A model generated the notes under the pieces. The model saw only the letters and a list, made by a program, of their open reading frames with translations. It searched no databases and was not told the origin of the DNA. A program made the translations under genes and the position numbers. This document shows positions 52,045 through 61,423 of a stretch of DNA of 64,000 nt, piece by piece (within the stretch, counting starts at the first letter, position 1; each line of letters begins with the position of its first letter). Origin of the DNA: Nucisporomicrobium flavum (GTDB lineage Bacteria > Actinomycetota > Actinomycetes > Mycobacteriales > Micromonosporaceae). The stretch is from contig NZ_JADMLH010000005.1 of assembly GCF_016464385.1 (NCBI RefSeq), positions 208,324-272,323 of the forward strand, read 5' to 3'.

Positions 52045-55000
52045 GAGCTGGTGCGGGCTCGCCGGGCGAGCGCGATCCGCCGGGTGAGGTGCTGGCAGGT
52101 GGCCTCGTCGTCGCGGTCGACGCCGCGGGCACGGTTGTGGTGCATGTGCAGCAGCCCGGCGAGGATCTTCGTCTGGTCGGCGTCGGGTGCCAGGCAGGCC
52201 CGGTAGGCGGTGAGCGCGGCACGGCGTTGCTGCCAGGCGGTGGCGAGCCCGGGCGGGTTGCCGGGGTCATGGGCCCCGCTGATCGCCTGCCGGATGACCG
52301 ACCGGTCCGCGGTGGGGGCGCCGCTGGCGGGTAGATGATCGAGCAGCCATTGCGTGGCGGCGCTGCGGTCGTGGTGGAAGGCGTCGGCGATGTCGGTCAG
52401 GCCGGCGGCGGTCAGCACCTGGGGGTGCAGGCGTTGACCGGCGAGCAGGGGCAGGGCGGTCACGACGGCGTGGGAATCGGCGGCGAAGACGGCCTCGGCG
52501 GCCGCCGTGGCGGGGCCGTCGCCGTAGCGACCGATCTCGGGACGGTAGGTCGCCAGGTTCATCCGGGAGGTGGCGCCGCGATCGCGCAGCTGCTGCGCCC
52601 AGCGTCCCACCACCGTGGCGGTGGCCGCGTACTGCTCGGGGCCGTCGACGCGGATGCGTAGCCGCAGATGGTCGGGTTCGCGCACGCTGCGGTAGCGGGC
52701 GAACCAGTACATCGGATGGTCCAGCTCGGTGAGCAGGCCGGGCAGCGTTCGCAGCAGATCGTCGATGCGGTCGGCGCCGGTGAACACCTGCGCGTACAGC
52801 CATGCGGTTTGCGGTGCTGCGGGCAGCTGAACCGCGGTCCGGTTGGTGGTCACGGGCAGGTAGCCGGTGACCGCCGTGTTGGCAGCGGGGGGCCGGTCGC
52901 GGACAAAGGGCATGACGACCTCCGCGATGTGATGGTCGGCCCAGCCCGTGTCGGTGTGGGTGGCGGTTTCGGTGAGGGTGGCGTGGTCGTGCTCGTCGAG
53001 GTGCGCGCGTAGCAGCTGCCGGTGGGCGGCGACGGTGAGGGTGAGGCGCAGCGACCGGTCCTCGTCGAGCAGCTCGACGGTGGGCGGGCAGCGCCACTTC
53101 TGGCGCCACGCCGCGAGGGCCGTGTCCCAGTCGGTTCGCATGGCGGCGTACGCGGCTGCCGTGATGCGCCACGTCTCGGGCGACAGGATGGCCCGCCGAT
53201 ACCGCACGCGGGGCAGGTGCGGCAGCAGCTCGGCGGGCGGGCCCCAGGTGAACACGGTCAGCCGGCCCCGTGAGCCGCGGCTGAGCATCGCCAGGAACCG
53301 GGCCACGGCCGGGGCCTGCTTGGGCAGGGCGAGCGCGTGCAGCACCTGCGGTTCGAGCAGCTGCCGCCGGGAGATGCTGATCAGGTGCACCCTGTCGCGG
53401 GCCCAGACGACGCCCACATCGTCCAGGCGGATCACGTCCGGGCTGTGGCCGCGGTGCTCCCCGACCGACAACACCTGCGGCAGGTAGGCGGGCTGGCGGC
53501 TGATGTTCTGCGCGTGCGGATACAGCGGCGGGAACGACAGCTGCACGGCCAGCGCGCCGTCGACCGTCACCGCAGGCGACCGCCAGGCGGTGTCGAGGCC
53601 GGCGTCGGATACGGCATGCCGGAACCGGCTGGTGAACGCGCCCATCGTCCACGCGGGGTGCACGTCGAACAGGTAGTCGCCGTCGTTGAGCGCGGCCGGA
53701 GACGCGGCGCGGATCCGGGCGCCGAGCTCCAGGTGCGGCGCAGCGTGCCGCTCGTCGACCGGCTCCCCGGCGGTGATCGCCGTGATCATGTCGTCGGTGA
53801 GCACCAGCTCGTTGCCGCCGTCGTCCATGGTTTCCCAGGCCAGACGCAGCAGTTCCTGATCCCGTGCGGTGGTCACCTTCGTGGTGAGGAATTCGGGATA
53901 GGGGCTGGCGGGGAAACCGGCGGGCAGCCCGATGCCCGCGTCCGGGTGGATGGCCTCGGTGACCGGCACGATCACCTCGCTGCCGTAGCGCTCCCAGAAT
54001 TCGCGCGCCCAGTCGTCCCAGGCGTCATCGCGGCGCGGCTCACGGGTCAGCCGCAGTAGCGCGCTCGCGGCGGCCGCCATCTCGTCGGCCAGATGGCGGG
54101 GCACGCGGAGCTGGCAGTCCAGGTACAGGTCACCGGCCAGCGGGCTGCGGCCGGTCGCCGACAGCTGCCGCATGCGGTCCGTCAGCTCGGCGCGATGCTC
54201 CACCTGCGCCGTCGCGGCGGTGCCGGGATCGTTGTGCCGGTCCACCAGCGCCTGGATCGCGCGCAGCTGCGCGGTGACGTGCTCGACCTCGGCTATGCCG
54301 GTGCCATGGCGGTCGAGCTGGTCCACCAGGTGCCGTAGCGGATCGGGGTCGGTCATCGCAGCGCGCAGGCTGGTAATGAGGATGCCGTGCTCCACCAAGG
54401 TCGACAGCAGGTCGCGCACGGTGTCGGATGTGGCGTGCGGGAACTGGGCGGTGATCTTGTCCGCGAGCGTGGCCACGGCGACCGGATAGGCGGCAACCTG
54501 CCGGATCAGCCGTACCACGGCTGTGTTCCGGACGCTGACATGTCCCGCCCCGGTGGGCGCCTCGATGCGCTCGCCGCGGTCGGTGACCAGGTCGCAAAAC
54601 ACCACATCCACGCGCGTCAGCAGCGACGCCAGCCGTTCAAGGCGAGCGATCAGCGTGTCGAGCCACACGGTCCCGGGGCGAACCATCGGCCGGTGCTGCT
54701 CTGCCCACCGCACCTGCGCGTCGTCGCCGACGATGGCGGGCGCGACCCCGGCGAACATCCCGAACGGGGTCACACGGCCGGTCGCCCGCAGCAGATAGCG
54801 CATCGCGGACAGGGTCGCCGCGCGCAGCCGCCGCGGATCCACCTGATCACCCCCGATGACGGCTTCGATCCGCTGGGCGAACGGGGTGCTGGCGTAGCGG
54901 GCGGCCTCAGCGAAGCCCGGCAGGCCCCACACAGCGCTCAGCCACCTCCGGCAAGACTGCGGGTCGCCCATATCCGGCCAGCCGAGCTGCTCATCCAGTG

Positions 55001-55064
55001 AGAAAGCGGCGGCACGCAGCATCGCGCCACCGGCATGGAGGTACAGGGGCGGATCCTGGCTCAT
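52041..55064 (-). CDS. Class I lanthipeptide dehydratase (LanB)
   Basis: A 1,007-residue full-length LanB. It glutamylates Ser/Thr using Glu-tRNA and then eliminates glutamate. The N-terminal glutamylation domain includes RYLLRATGRVTPFGMFAGVA. The C-terminal elimination domain (SpaB_C-like, from about 740) has FTGADRIDDLLRTLPGLLTE and RYRSVREPDHLRLRIRV. ATG at 55064 is chosen because AAGGAGAG lies just upstream; the longer frame is Arg-rich and unlikely. It follows the precursor gene by 82 bases and is coupled to LanC. Confidence 0.92.
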   Translation of the reverse strand: MSQDPPLYLHAGGAMLRAAAFSLDEQLGWPDMGDPQSCRRWLSAVWGLPGFAEAARYASTPFAQRIEAVIGGDQVDPRRLRAATLSAMRYLLRATGRVTPFGMFAGVAPAIVGDDAQVRWAEQHRPMVRPGTVWLDTLIARLERLASLLTRVDVVFCDLVTDRGERIEAPTGAGHVSVRNTAVVRLIRQVAAYPVAVATLADKITAQFPHATSDTVRDLLSTLVEHGILITSLRAAMTDPDPLRHLVDQLDRHGTGIAEVEHVTAQLRAIQALVDRHNDPGTAATAQVEHRAELTDRMRQLSATGRSPLAGDLYLDCQLRVPRHLADEMAAAASALLRLTREPRRDDAWDDWAREFWERYGSEVIVPVTEAIHPDAGIGLPAGFPASPYPEFLTTKVTTARDQELLRLAWETMDDGGNELVLTDDMITAITAGEPVDERHAAPHLELGARIRAASPAALNDGDYLFDVHPAWTMGAFTSRFRHAVSDAGLDTAWRSPAVTVDGALAVQLSFPPLYPHAQNISRQPAYLPQVLSVGEHRGHSPDVIRLDDVGVVWARDRVHLISISRRQLLEPQVLHALALPKQAPAVARFLAMLSRGSRGRLTVFTWGPPAELLPHLPRVRYRRAILSPETWRITAAAYAAMRTDWDTALAAWRQKWRCPPTVELLDEDRSLRLTLTVAAHRQLLRAHLDEHDHATLTETATHTDTGWADHHIAEVVMPFVRDRPPAANTAVTGYLPVTTNRTAVQLPAAPQTAWLYAQVFTGADRIDDLLRTLPGLLTELDHPMYWFARYRSVREPDHLRLRIRVDGPEQYAATATVVGRWAQQLRDRGATSRMNLATYRPEIGRYGDGPATAAAEAVFAADSHAVVTALPLLAGQRLHPQVLTAAGLTDIADAFHHDRSAATQWLLDHLPASGAPTADRSVIRQAISGAHDPGNPPGLATAWQQRRAALTAYRACLAPDADQTKILAGLLHMHHNRARGVDRDDEATCQHLTRRIALARRARTSS

Positions 55065-55146
55065 CGACTCTCCTTGTCCCGGACGCGAGCACTGCGCTCT
55101 TCGCCGTCGGCAGGCGCGGCGATGCCCGCCTGCCGACGGCCTCGGT

Positions 55147-55299
55147 TCAGCGGCTGGCGCAGGCCGACGCGCAGGTGCTACCGCACCCGTCGTTGGTGTC
55201 ACAGCCACGGTTAGCGCTGGCCGCCGGCGTGGTGTCGACCTGGACGTCGAGGCGGAAGTCGTCGTCGACCAGGCTGGACGTGGCGGGTGTGGTCTGCAT
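55147..55299 (-). CDS. FxLD-family lanthipeptide precursor
   Basis: A 50-residue precursor. The leader contains DDFRLDVQVD, the FxLD motif (residues 14-18 region). The core has four cysteines (33, 39, 43, 47) with Thr35, Ser41, Thr42, Ser45 and Ser49 available for dehydration, ending CASACASR. ATG at 55299 with an AAAGGGG site. The product should be a small, multi-ring peptide, perhaps with a methylated or rearranged Asp. No dedicated protease or transporter is in the cluster. Confidence 0.92.
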   Translation of the reverse strand: MQTTPATSSLVDDDFRLDVQVDTTPAASANRGCDTNDGCGSTCASACASR

Positions 55300-55456
55300 G
55301 GCAGCCCCTTTCGCGTTGGGATGGTCCCGCCACTTCAGCGCAACGCCGCCCCGAGGCGTAACCCCACCGTGGTCCCCCCATCGTGGGGTGATGAAGCCGG
55401 ACCCGGCGGCGCTACCATGCATCGACCAGCGTGCTTGTTCTTCCCGAGGGGGTGCG
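55300..55456. promoter_or_regulatory. Divergent promoter/operator region of the lanthipeptide cluster
   Basis: The spacer between precursor and regulator has an inverted repeat, ACCCCAC (55361-55367) and GTGGGGT (55383-55389), with a CCACCGTGG palindrome inside. A good candidate operator for the adjacent XRE protein, which would control both promoters. Confidence 0.5.
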
Positions 55457-56782
55457 GTGCACCGATCCTCTGCGCAGGTGGTGTTTCCGCAGGAACTGCT
55501 CGCGCAGCCCGAGATCAGGCTGGCCCTCGCCGCACGATCGTTCGCCACGGTGTTCACCGCGGCGAAGAACGCCGGGCTCAGTTACAACCGGCTCGCCGAG
55601 GCGACAGGCATCAAGGCCGAGAAGATCAGCCTGGTAGCGCGCGGCGCGGCGTCGATCACCGCGATGGAAACCATCGAGAGGATCGCTGACGGTCTCCGCA
55701 TCCCCGGTGCGATGCTGGGACTGGCTGCGCGATGCTGGGAGCAGGACAGCACCGAGCACCCCGGGTCCAGCAGGCAGGAGCCGCCCATGCGCCGACGTGA
55801 ACTTCTCCGCGACGCCCTGGCCGCCGGCCTGACCACGGGCTCGCTCACCCACGTGGCCGCCGTCCTGGCCAGCGCCGAGCAGGCCCTGACGTACACCGGC
55901 CGCACCGACCTGACACAGCTACACGCAGTGGTGGAGCGTTACAGCCACGGCTACCGCGGACGGCCAGCCACCGACATCCTCGCCGAGCTGACCGACCAGG
56001 TCGCCACCGTCGCTCCGCTACTGCAGCAGCACCACCCACAGTCCCAGCGCACGGAGCTGGCCCGGATCCTCGGACAGCTCGGCGGGATGACGGCGATCGT
56101 GTTGCACGACCTGGGCCGCGAACGTGAGGCCTATGCCTGGTTCGCGACAGCCACCCAGGCCGGCGAACAGTCCGGGGACCGCTCGCTGCAGGCATGGGTC
56201 CTGGCCCGCAAAGCCATGGTCGGGCTCAACTTCGGAGCTCCGCAGCTCGCCGCAGACCTCGCCGAACATGCCCGCCACGTCGCCGGCCGGGCCAACACCG
56301 CAGCCTCAGCACTGTCCGCCGCGGTCGCAGCGCGCGCCTACGCCCTGACCCGCGAACCCGGCAAGGCCCTGACCGCGATGCGCGACGCCGACCGCATCGC
56401 CGCAGCACTCCCCGCCCGGGAACGCGCCGACACCTGGCTCGGACACTGCGAGCAGAAACACCACGTCCACCTGTCCCAGGCACTGACCGTGCTCGGCCAC
56501 ACCGGGCGCGCACGCGAAACCCAAACCGCCGCCCTGCAGCTGACCCCGAGCACCAGCACCCTGACGCGCACGCTCCTGCGACTCGACGCAGCCGCCTGCG
56601 AACACCACGACGGCAGAACACTGGATGCCTGCCACCTCGCCGTCGAAGCGCTGAGCGACATCCCGCCACGTTCCCGCGTCGGCCTGCCGCGCCGCCGCGC
56701 CGGTGACCTGTATGGCTGCGTACCCGGCGCACTGCGCAGCCACCCCCAAGCTCGAGCACTCAAGGAGCTCCTGGCCGGATAG
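55457..56782 (+). CDS. XRE-type regulator with TPR-like domain
   Basis: A 441-residue transcription regulator. The HTH occupies about 25-75 (GLSYNRLAEATGIKAEKISL then ETIERIADGLRIPGAMLGLA). Residues 110-440 are helical TPR-like repeats (TELARILGQLGGMTAIVLHD, AWVLARKAMVGLNFGAPQLA). GTG at 55457 has GAGGGGG upstream. Such regulators neighbour FxLD clusters and may sense a small molecule or peptide. Divergent from the precursor gene. Confidence 0.8.
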   Translation: MHRSSAQVVFPQELLAQPEIRLALAARSFATVFTAAKNAGLSYNRLAEATGIKAEKISLVARGAASITAMETIERIADGLRIPGAMLGLAARCWEQDSTEHPGSSRQEPPMRRRELLRDALAAGLTTGSLTHVAAVLASAEQALTYTGRTDLTQLHAVVERYSHGYRGRPATDILAELTDQVATVAPLLQQHHPQSQRTELARILGQLGGMTAIVLHDLGREREAYAWFATATQAGEQSGDRSLQAWVLARKAMVGLNFGAPQLAADLAEHARHVAGRANTAASALSAAVAARAYALTREPGKALTAMRDADRIAAALPARERADTWLGHCEQKHHVHLSQALTVLGHTGRARETQTAALQLTPSTSTLTRTLLRLDAAACEHHDGRTLDACHLAVEALSDIPPRSRVGLPRRRAGDLYGCVPGALRSHPQARALKELLAG

Positions 56783-57076
56783 ATCGTGCGATGCGGCCCC
56801 TTCGCTCCCCCACGTCCCGGCATGCAACGACGGCCTTGGTGATGCAGCCAGCATCACCGCCGCCTGGGTACGCGCAGCCGCGACGCCGACTTGCCCTTCG
56901 TCCCGGCGGAGGTCGAACCTCGCCTCGCTGATGGGCGGCGAGTCCGTGATCGCGATGTCTGGACCTGCCCGTCCCCCGGGTCTGGATATCACGATCGCGA
57001 AATCACACGTTTTCCCAGGTCAAGAGCAATCCACTGCGAGCTAGCGTCAGGATGATCTCGTACGTGGAGGTGTCCT

Positions 57077-58093
57077 GTGTTGCGCTGGCCGGTGGAGCCG
57101 ATGCGCGCTGCCGCCGTGCCGGCGCCGCCGGAACCGCCATACCCGGAACGCACCGTCCTGGAGCCCAAGTGGGATGGGTGGCGCGCCATCGCCTGGGTGC
57201 AGCGCGACCGGGTCCGGCTGCAGTCGAGGCACGGAATCGACCTGAGTGCATACTTCCCCGACGTGTGCGCCGCCCTGGGCGAACACCTGCCACCCGGGGT
57301 GGTAGCCGACGGTGAGCTCATCTGTTGGGACGCCGCCCGCGGCCGCACCTCGTTCACCGACCTGCGCCGGCGGGTGAGCGCCGGACGCAACCTCCAACGA
57401 GAGATCGCTCGGCGACCGGTGCACTTGGTGCTGTTCGACCTGCTGCAAGACGCCCGCGGCCGCGAGCTGCTCGACCAACCCCTCGCCGCACGGCGGCGTC
57501 GCCTGCAGAAGCTGCTCGTCGGCGCGCCACCGCTTCTGCCACTGTGCCCGCAGACCACCGATCCCAAGCTCGCGCAGGCATGGTTCGGCGAGTACGCCGT
57601 CGCCGGCATCGAGGGCCTGGTGGTGAAGAGCACGGACCGGCCGTACCGGCCGGCGACGGTGGGCTGGCGCAAGGTCCGCCGCCGCAGCACCACCGAGCTG
57701 ATCATCGGCGGGGTCACAGGCATGCCAGCGAACCCAGGGAGCCTGCTGCTCGGCCGTCTGGACTCGCGCGGGCGGCTGCACTTCCTGGCGCAAACCCATC
57801 CGATCAAGGCAGCTCAGCGCGCGGAGCTCGCCGAGCATCTGCGTCCGATGGTGTTCCAGGGCGACGGCGCCGGGCATCCGTGGCCGCGCCCGCTACCGGC
57901 CGCCTGGTCGATAGAGCTCACCGACCGCCGACCCGTGCCGTACGTCCAAGTCGAGCCGCTCCTGGTCGCCGAGGTGGAAGTCGACACCGCCGTCGACGGA
58001 CCGGTCGGGCGACATCGCCACCGCGTACGGCACCTACGGCTGCGCCCAGACCTCGCGCCCCACAACGTCCCGTCGCTCGGCGCCCGTCTCTGA
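57077..58093 (+). CDS. ATP-dependent DNA ligase
   Basis: A 338-residue LigC/LigD-type ligase. The nucleotidyl motif is LEPKWDGWRAI (Lys is the AMP site), then RLQSRHG, ADGELICWD, EGLVVKS and GWRKVRRR. The OB-fold domain follows. It lacks nuclease and primase domains. GTG at 57077 has GGAGG six bases upstream. Together with the NAD-type ligase at 27.7-29.7 kb, this is the second DNA ligase in the window. It could work in repair with Ku, but no ku gene is here. Confidence 0.9.
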   Translation: MLRWPVEPMRAAAVPAPPEPPYPERTVLEPKWDGWRAIAWVQRDRVRLQSRHGIDLSAYFPDVCAALGEHLPPGVVADGELICWDAARGRTSFTDLRRRVSAGRNLQREIARRPVHLVLFDLLQDARGRELLDQPLAARRRRLQKLLVGAPPLLPLCPQTTDPKLAQAWFGEYAVAGIEGLVVKSTDRPYRPATVGWRKVRRRSTTELIIGGVTGMPANPGSLLLGRLDSRGRLHFLAQTHPIKAAQRAELAEHLRPMVFQGDGAGHPWPRPLPAAWSIELTDRRPVPYVQVEPLLVAEVEVDTAVDGPVGRHRHRVRHLRLRPDLAPHNVPSLGARL

Positions 58094-58988
58094 TCCTGGC
58101 CCTGGTCAGGTACCTGATCAATCACTCATAAGCTCGTTGGCGGTTCGGCTGGGCGCCCTGGCTCGCCTCGGTGGTCAACCGCCAGGCCTAGGCCAACGGC
58201 CCTCCACGGCCCCCGCCGCAGCAAAGAACCAACACCAACACCGTCGGCGCTTCGCCCACCCGCGAACCGTCGCCCGCGCGGTTTCTCCGACCACCGTCGC
58301 AACTCGTCGACGAGCTTCCCGAGGACCTCCCGCCACCGCGCGAATCGCCCCGGCACGAAAAGCGATTTCGTCGCCGACCAGCAGCGGCGAGAACATCCGC
58401 TCGACTTGAGTTGATGGGTTGTGCCCGGTCGTGTTGACGTTGGTCATGTTGTTGCCCGCTGCATCGCTCCTTGCGCTACGTGCTGCTGGGCTCGGGCTGG
58501 ATGCGGTCGTTCTCCGTTGGCGATGGCCGCCTACCCGTGCAACGTCCGCGAGTTCGGCGCGACTTTGTCCTCGATATCAGTACAACCTTTGACCTGGCCA
58601 CAGCCATTTCACGGCTTAGACCGGGACACCCAGCCTGTACCCACCACCCTCGCCCACCCCCTCCTCGGTGATGGCTTTGAGTGCAATGTGCAGGCCGGAA
58701 TTTGCGTGGCAGGTTCTCCGAGTTTTTGCTGGGTGACGTACGCAAATGCATCGGGGTCCCGAGTGGCACATCCCCAACAGGTCCCGACAGGTCTTGGGGG
58801 GTGACGTACGACTAGGGTGATGATGGGGGTTGACGCGTGACTATGGCGTCCGACTTCTGTCGCACCTCGGTGCTGTCATTAACGCTGCGCAGAGGCGAAG
58901 CCAGGGAGGAGGACAAGGCGACCGGGACGTACCCCGCATCTGTCGTACCTCTGTGCTGTCATATACGCGGCCCAAGGGAGGGGGTGAG
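58094..58988. other. Spacer with a direct repeat ahead of a small gene
   Basis: About 900 bases without a supported gene. Near the right end, CTGTCGCACCTCGGTGCTGT (58857-58876) and CTGTCGTACCTCTGTGCTGT (58939-58958) form an imperfect 20-base direct repeat, each followed by CATTAACG or CATATACG, a spacing of 82 bases. These may be tandem promoters or operators for the small gene at 58989. Confidence 0.5.
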
Positions 58989-59114
58989 ATGACAACTCAG
59001 CCCGAAAGGCAGAGGTCCTGGAACACCGTGATCCGCGTGATGTACGCGGGGGCGGCACTTCTGGGTTCTGCCGCGACCCTCGTGACGGCGCTGAACGGTT
59101 GGGGCCACTTCTAG
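58989..59114 (+). CDS. Very small membrane protein
   Basis: A 41-residue protein with one membrane segment (VMYAGAALLGSAATLVTALN). ATG at 58989 has GGAGGGGG four bases upstream, a strong site. It follows the direct repeat. Too short for family assignment. Confidence 0.5.
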   Translation: MTTQPERQRSWNTVIRVMYAGAALLGSAATLVTALNGWGHF

Positions 59115-59374
59115 CTGGCACTAGAAGCAGCCCCGTTCACACCGTCACAACTAACCTGTCCGCCCACTATCCCGAGGGGTCTTCGCACCGGTCTTCCCGG
59201 ACCGCAAGGTGCGAGGCCCCTCGGCCTGTCTGTGGCCGGCTGTCTACCACAGGTAGACAGTATGCCGAGGGTACGACATTTTCCTACGGCCTTGTTCCCT
59301 GGATCGCATCAGTGATCACAGCGATGACCTGGCAAAACACCAACTTCGAGAACGTCCCGGGCGTGATGGAGCTG

Positions 59375-59755
59375 TCAGAGGAGACCGTTCGGGTATCGCT
59401 CGCGGCGCCGTGCGGCTGCGGCAGCGGCCCTTTCCTCGTCGGCGCCGGCGGCGCGGAGCAGCTCGACCGCCGGCCGGAGCGAGGGCAGGTGATCGGCTCG
59501 TGCCAGGAAGGCCCCGAAGACTTCGCCGAGCACGACCGGGTCGCGGCTTTCCTCAAGTACTTCGTCGACGTGGTCCAGGTGTCCGTGCCTGACATCGCGG
59601 AGTACGAGCCGTTGGACCGTACCGCTGACCTTGGCAACCGCGAGCTGCTGTGCCGTGCTCAAGCGGATCGACGAGGTCACCTGTTTGACACCAGCCGGGC
59701 CTCGGCCGGGGCGCGGCCGGAGGCCGGTCCGCCGGCGCAGCCCGGCCCAGGTCAT
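59375..59755 (-). CDS. Hypothetical protein
   Basis: A 126-residue basic, helical protein (STAQQLAVAKVSGTVQRLVL, then DEVLEESRDPVVLGEVFGAF). No family recognised. Composition is protein-like and codon bias matches the contig. A start nearer SSIRLSTA (about 59680) is possible. Flanked by convergent small genes. Confidence 0.45.
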   Translation of the reverse strand: MTWAGLRRRTGLRPRPGRGPAGVKQVTSSIRLSTAQQLAVAKVSGTVQRLVLRDVRHGHLDHVDEVLEESRDPVVLGEVFGAFLARADHLPSLRPAVELLRAAGADEERAAAAAARRRERYPNGLL

Positions 59756-59846
59756 GGAGCAACTGACGGCGGCATGGACTAGCGCCCACCCGGCTTGACG
59801 AAGGAAGACAGGCGTTCAGGCGGCTAGGGGCAGATCGGGCGGAGCG

Positions 59847-60200
59847 CTACACCGTCGACGATCGTGAGGTCGTGCTCCAGCGGGTCGGGCTCACCAGCAG
59901 CCCGACGGCGTCGCGCCACCACCAGGCGCCTCCGTTGAGGTAAAGGCACGGCGCGCTTGCGGTCAGGTCGTCGCGTACGCGAGTTACCTCGACGCCCGGC
60001 ATGAGCAGCCGCACCACGGTGCCGTCGCCCATGGGCAGGTTCCAGCCGAACCGGCCGTCGCGATCGGCGCCATGATCACGTTCTGGGGTGCCGACATGGT
60101 CCGCACCGCGGCGGTGAGCCTCATCGAGGAAGGCCTGCAGGTTCGCGGCGGCGAGGTCCTCGCGGGCATCATCGATCGGCAGGGTTCCCGGGTTGATCAC
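59847..60200 (-). CDS. Hypothetical protein, probable C-terminal frameshift
   Basis: The core domain is clear: INPGTLPIDDAREDLAAANL, then DRDGRFGWNLPMGDGTVVRL, LMPGVEVTRVRDDLTASAPC and LYLNGGAWWWRDAVGLL. After that the frame becomes SPTRWSTTS. Adding one G near 59888 gives EPDPLEHDLTIVDGVALRPI with a stop at 59824, a much more natural end. GTG at 60200 is the likely start. Function unknown. Confidence 0.55.
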   Translation of the reverse strand: MINPGTLPIDDAREDLAAANLQAFLDEAHRRGADHVGTPERDHGADRDGRFGWNLPMGDGTVVRLLMPGVEVTRVRDDLTASAPCLYLNGGAWWWRDAVGLLVSPTRWSTTSRSSTV

Positions 60201-60424
60201 GGTCCGGACCGTACCTCGCGGCCTTCGGCCAGCTTCCACATCACCCAGGACCTCCTTCAACGATTCGTAGGCGGCTCGACAGGCCGCGTACGTGCCTCAG
60301 CTGCCGGCCGCCGGCCCGGCAACTTCCCCGCGGTTGATGGATGGGGTGTTGGCCCCACCCGGACGGCCTAGCTGGCTCTGGGCAGGGGTCAGCAGGAGTT
60401 CGTCCCACAAACTCGGTGTGATCG

Positions 60425-60811
60425 CTAAGGATTGTCTGGTGCAGTTTGTGCCCGCACGACGTCTGCCCAGGTCTCGTGTAATGGTGGCCAGTTCGGGCCA
60501 GGTTCGAGTGCGCTGTCGGGCAGCCTGCCCTGGACCACCGCCAGGCGGACACCGCCGTGGTCACCGCCGAACTGAGCGAGCCAGCCGGCGCAGGCCAGGT
60601 CGGCGTTCGTGCCCGGTTCTCCTTTGTGGCAGCCGAACATGACGTCGCCGGGCATGGGCTGGTAGCCGGTATGCGGATCGCGGACCGACGCGCCGAGCGC
60701 GTTCCACCGCTCAGCGGGGAACTTGGATCTCGGGTTGTCGCTGTTGTCAGAACGGATCGGGCACTCGTCGCAGGGGAATTGGCGACGAGGCAGGTCCGAC
60801 AGTTCAGCCAT
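60425..60811 (-). CDS. DUF6283 family protein
   Basis: A 128-residue protein. It has FPCDECPIRSDN (a Cys pair with Arg/Asp), FPAERWNALG, MFGCHKGEPG, LACAGWLAQFGG and WPPLHETWADV. The Cys/His pattern suggests a bound metal or iron-sulphur centre. This matches actinobacterial DUF6283 proteins, common in phages and mobile DNA; role unknown. Start ATG 60811. Confidence 0.75.
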   Translation of the reverse strand: MAELSDLPRRQFPCDECPIRSDNSDNPRSKFPAERWNALGASVRDPHTGYQPMPGDVMFGCHKGEPGTNADLACAGWLAQFGGDHGGVRLAVVQGRLPDSALEPGPNWPPLHETWADVVRAQTAPDNP

Positions 60812-61031
60812 GAGTCCGCTCTGAGGTCGTGATGAGGTCCCTGGAGAGCGTACCGGTCCTCAGCCGCCCCTCCGGGAACCGTCAAAACCACCCCTCGGCC
60901 CCCCGTGGCACGCAAGGGCTGGGCGCTAGGGACGCCATGGATACGCGGGTGGCCCGGCGGCGGTCAGATCCGCGCCCTCGCCTCGCACACCGGGACAGTG
61001 ATGCTGCCAGCATCAGCAGACGCCTGGCTGG

Positions 61032-61415
61032 TCAGTCCTCGATCGGCAGGATGGTGTCGCCGTCGAGGCCCGCGTACAGCCGGGGAGTCGCGGTCACCAC
61101 GTCGCAGTCGAATTCGACGGCCGCCAGGACCGCCGATGCGGCGTCCATCCGGCCCACGATCTCGTACGTCGAGGTGGACAAGGCCCGCCAGCCCTCGGCA
61201 TGAACGTCCAGCAGCACTGTCGCATGATGAGTGACAAGCAGAGTGAGCCGGTCGGTGTCAGCGGCGCACCGGCTGGCCTCCGCCAGACACAGCACCGGAA
61301 GGCCGATCAAGCCCTCTGCGTCGTCGACCTCAGCGATCAGCTCGCCGACTGGGACAGACCCTCGGGTGAACGCGATGATGGCCGAGGCGTCGAGAACGAG
61401 CTGGACGGGCCGCAG
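61032..61415 (-). CDS. VapC-like PIN-domain ribonuclease toxin
   Basis: About 127 residues. PIN elements: QLVLDASAIIAFTRGS (first Asp), CLAEASR (Glu), GRMDAASAVLAAVEFDCD (Asp) and VTATPRLYAGLDGD. A canonical ATG/GTG upstream of LVLDAS is missing; the only candidate start just after the antitoxin stop is CTG at 61415, while a TTG at 61310 would remove the first catalytic Asp. So either a CTG start or a small sequence error. Nine bases after the VapB-like gene. It should cleave RNA when freed. Confidence 0.65.
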   Translation of the reverse strand: MRPVQLVLDASAIIAFTRGSVPVGELIAEVDDAEGLIGLPVLCLAEASRCAADTDRLTLLVTHHATVLLDVHAEGWRALSTSTYEIVGRMDAASAVLAAVEFDCDVVTATPRLYAGLDGDTILPIED

Positions 61416-61423
61416 ACCGAGGC

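Noticed and set aside
58175..58447. 90-codon minus-strand frame in the 58 kb spacer
   Set aside because: The start MTNVNTTGHN looks plausible but there is no ribosome site and the second half is Arg/Trp shadow sequence.
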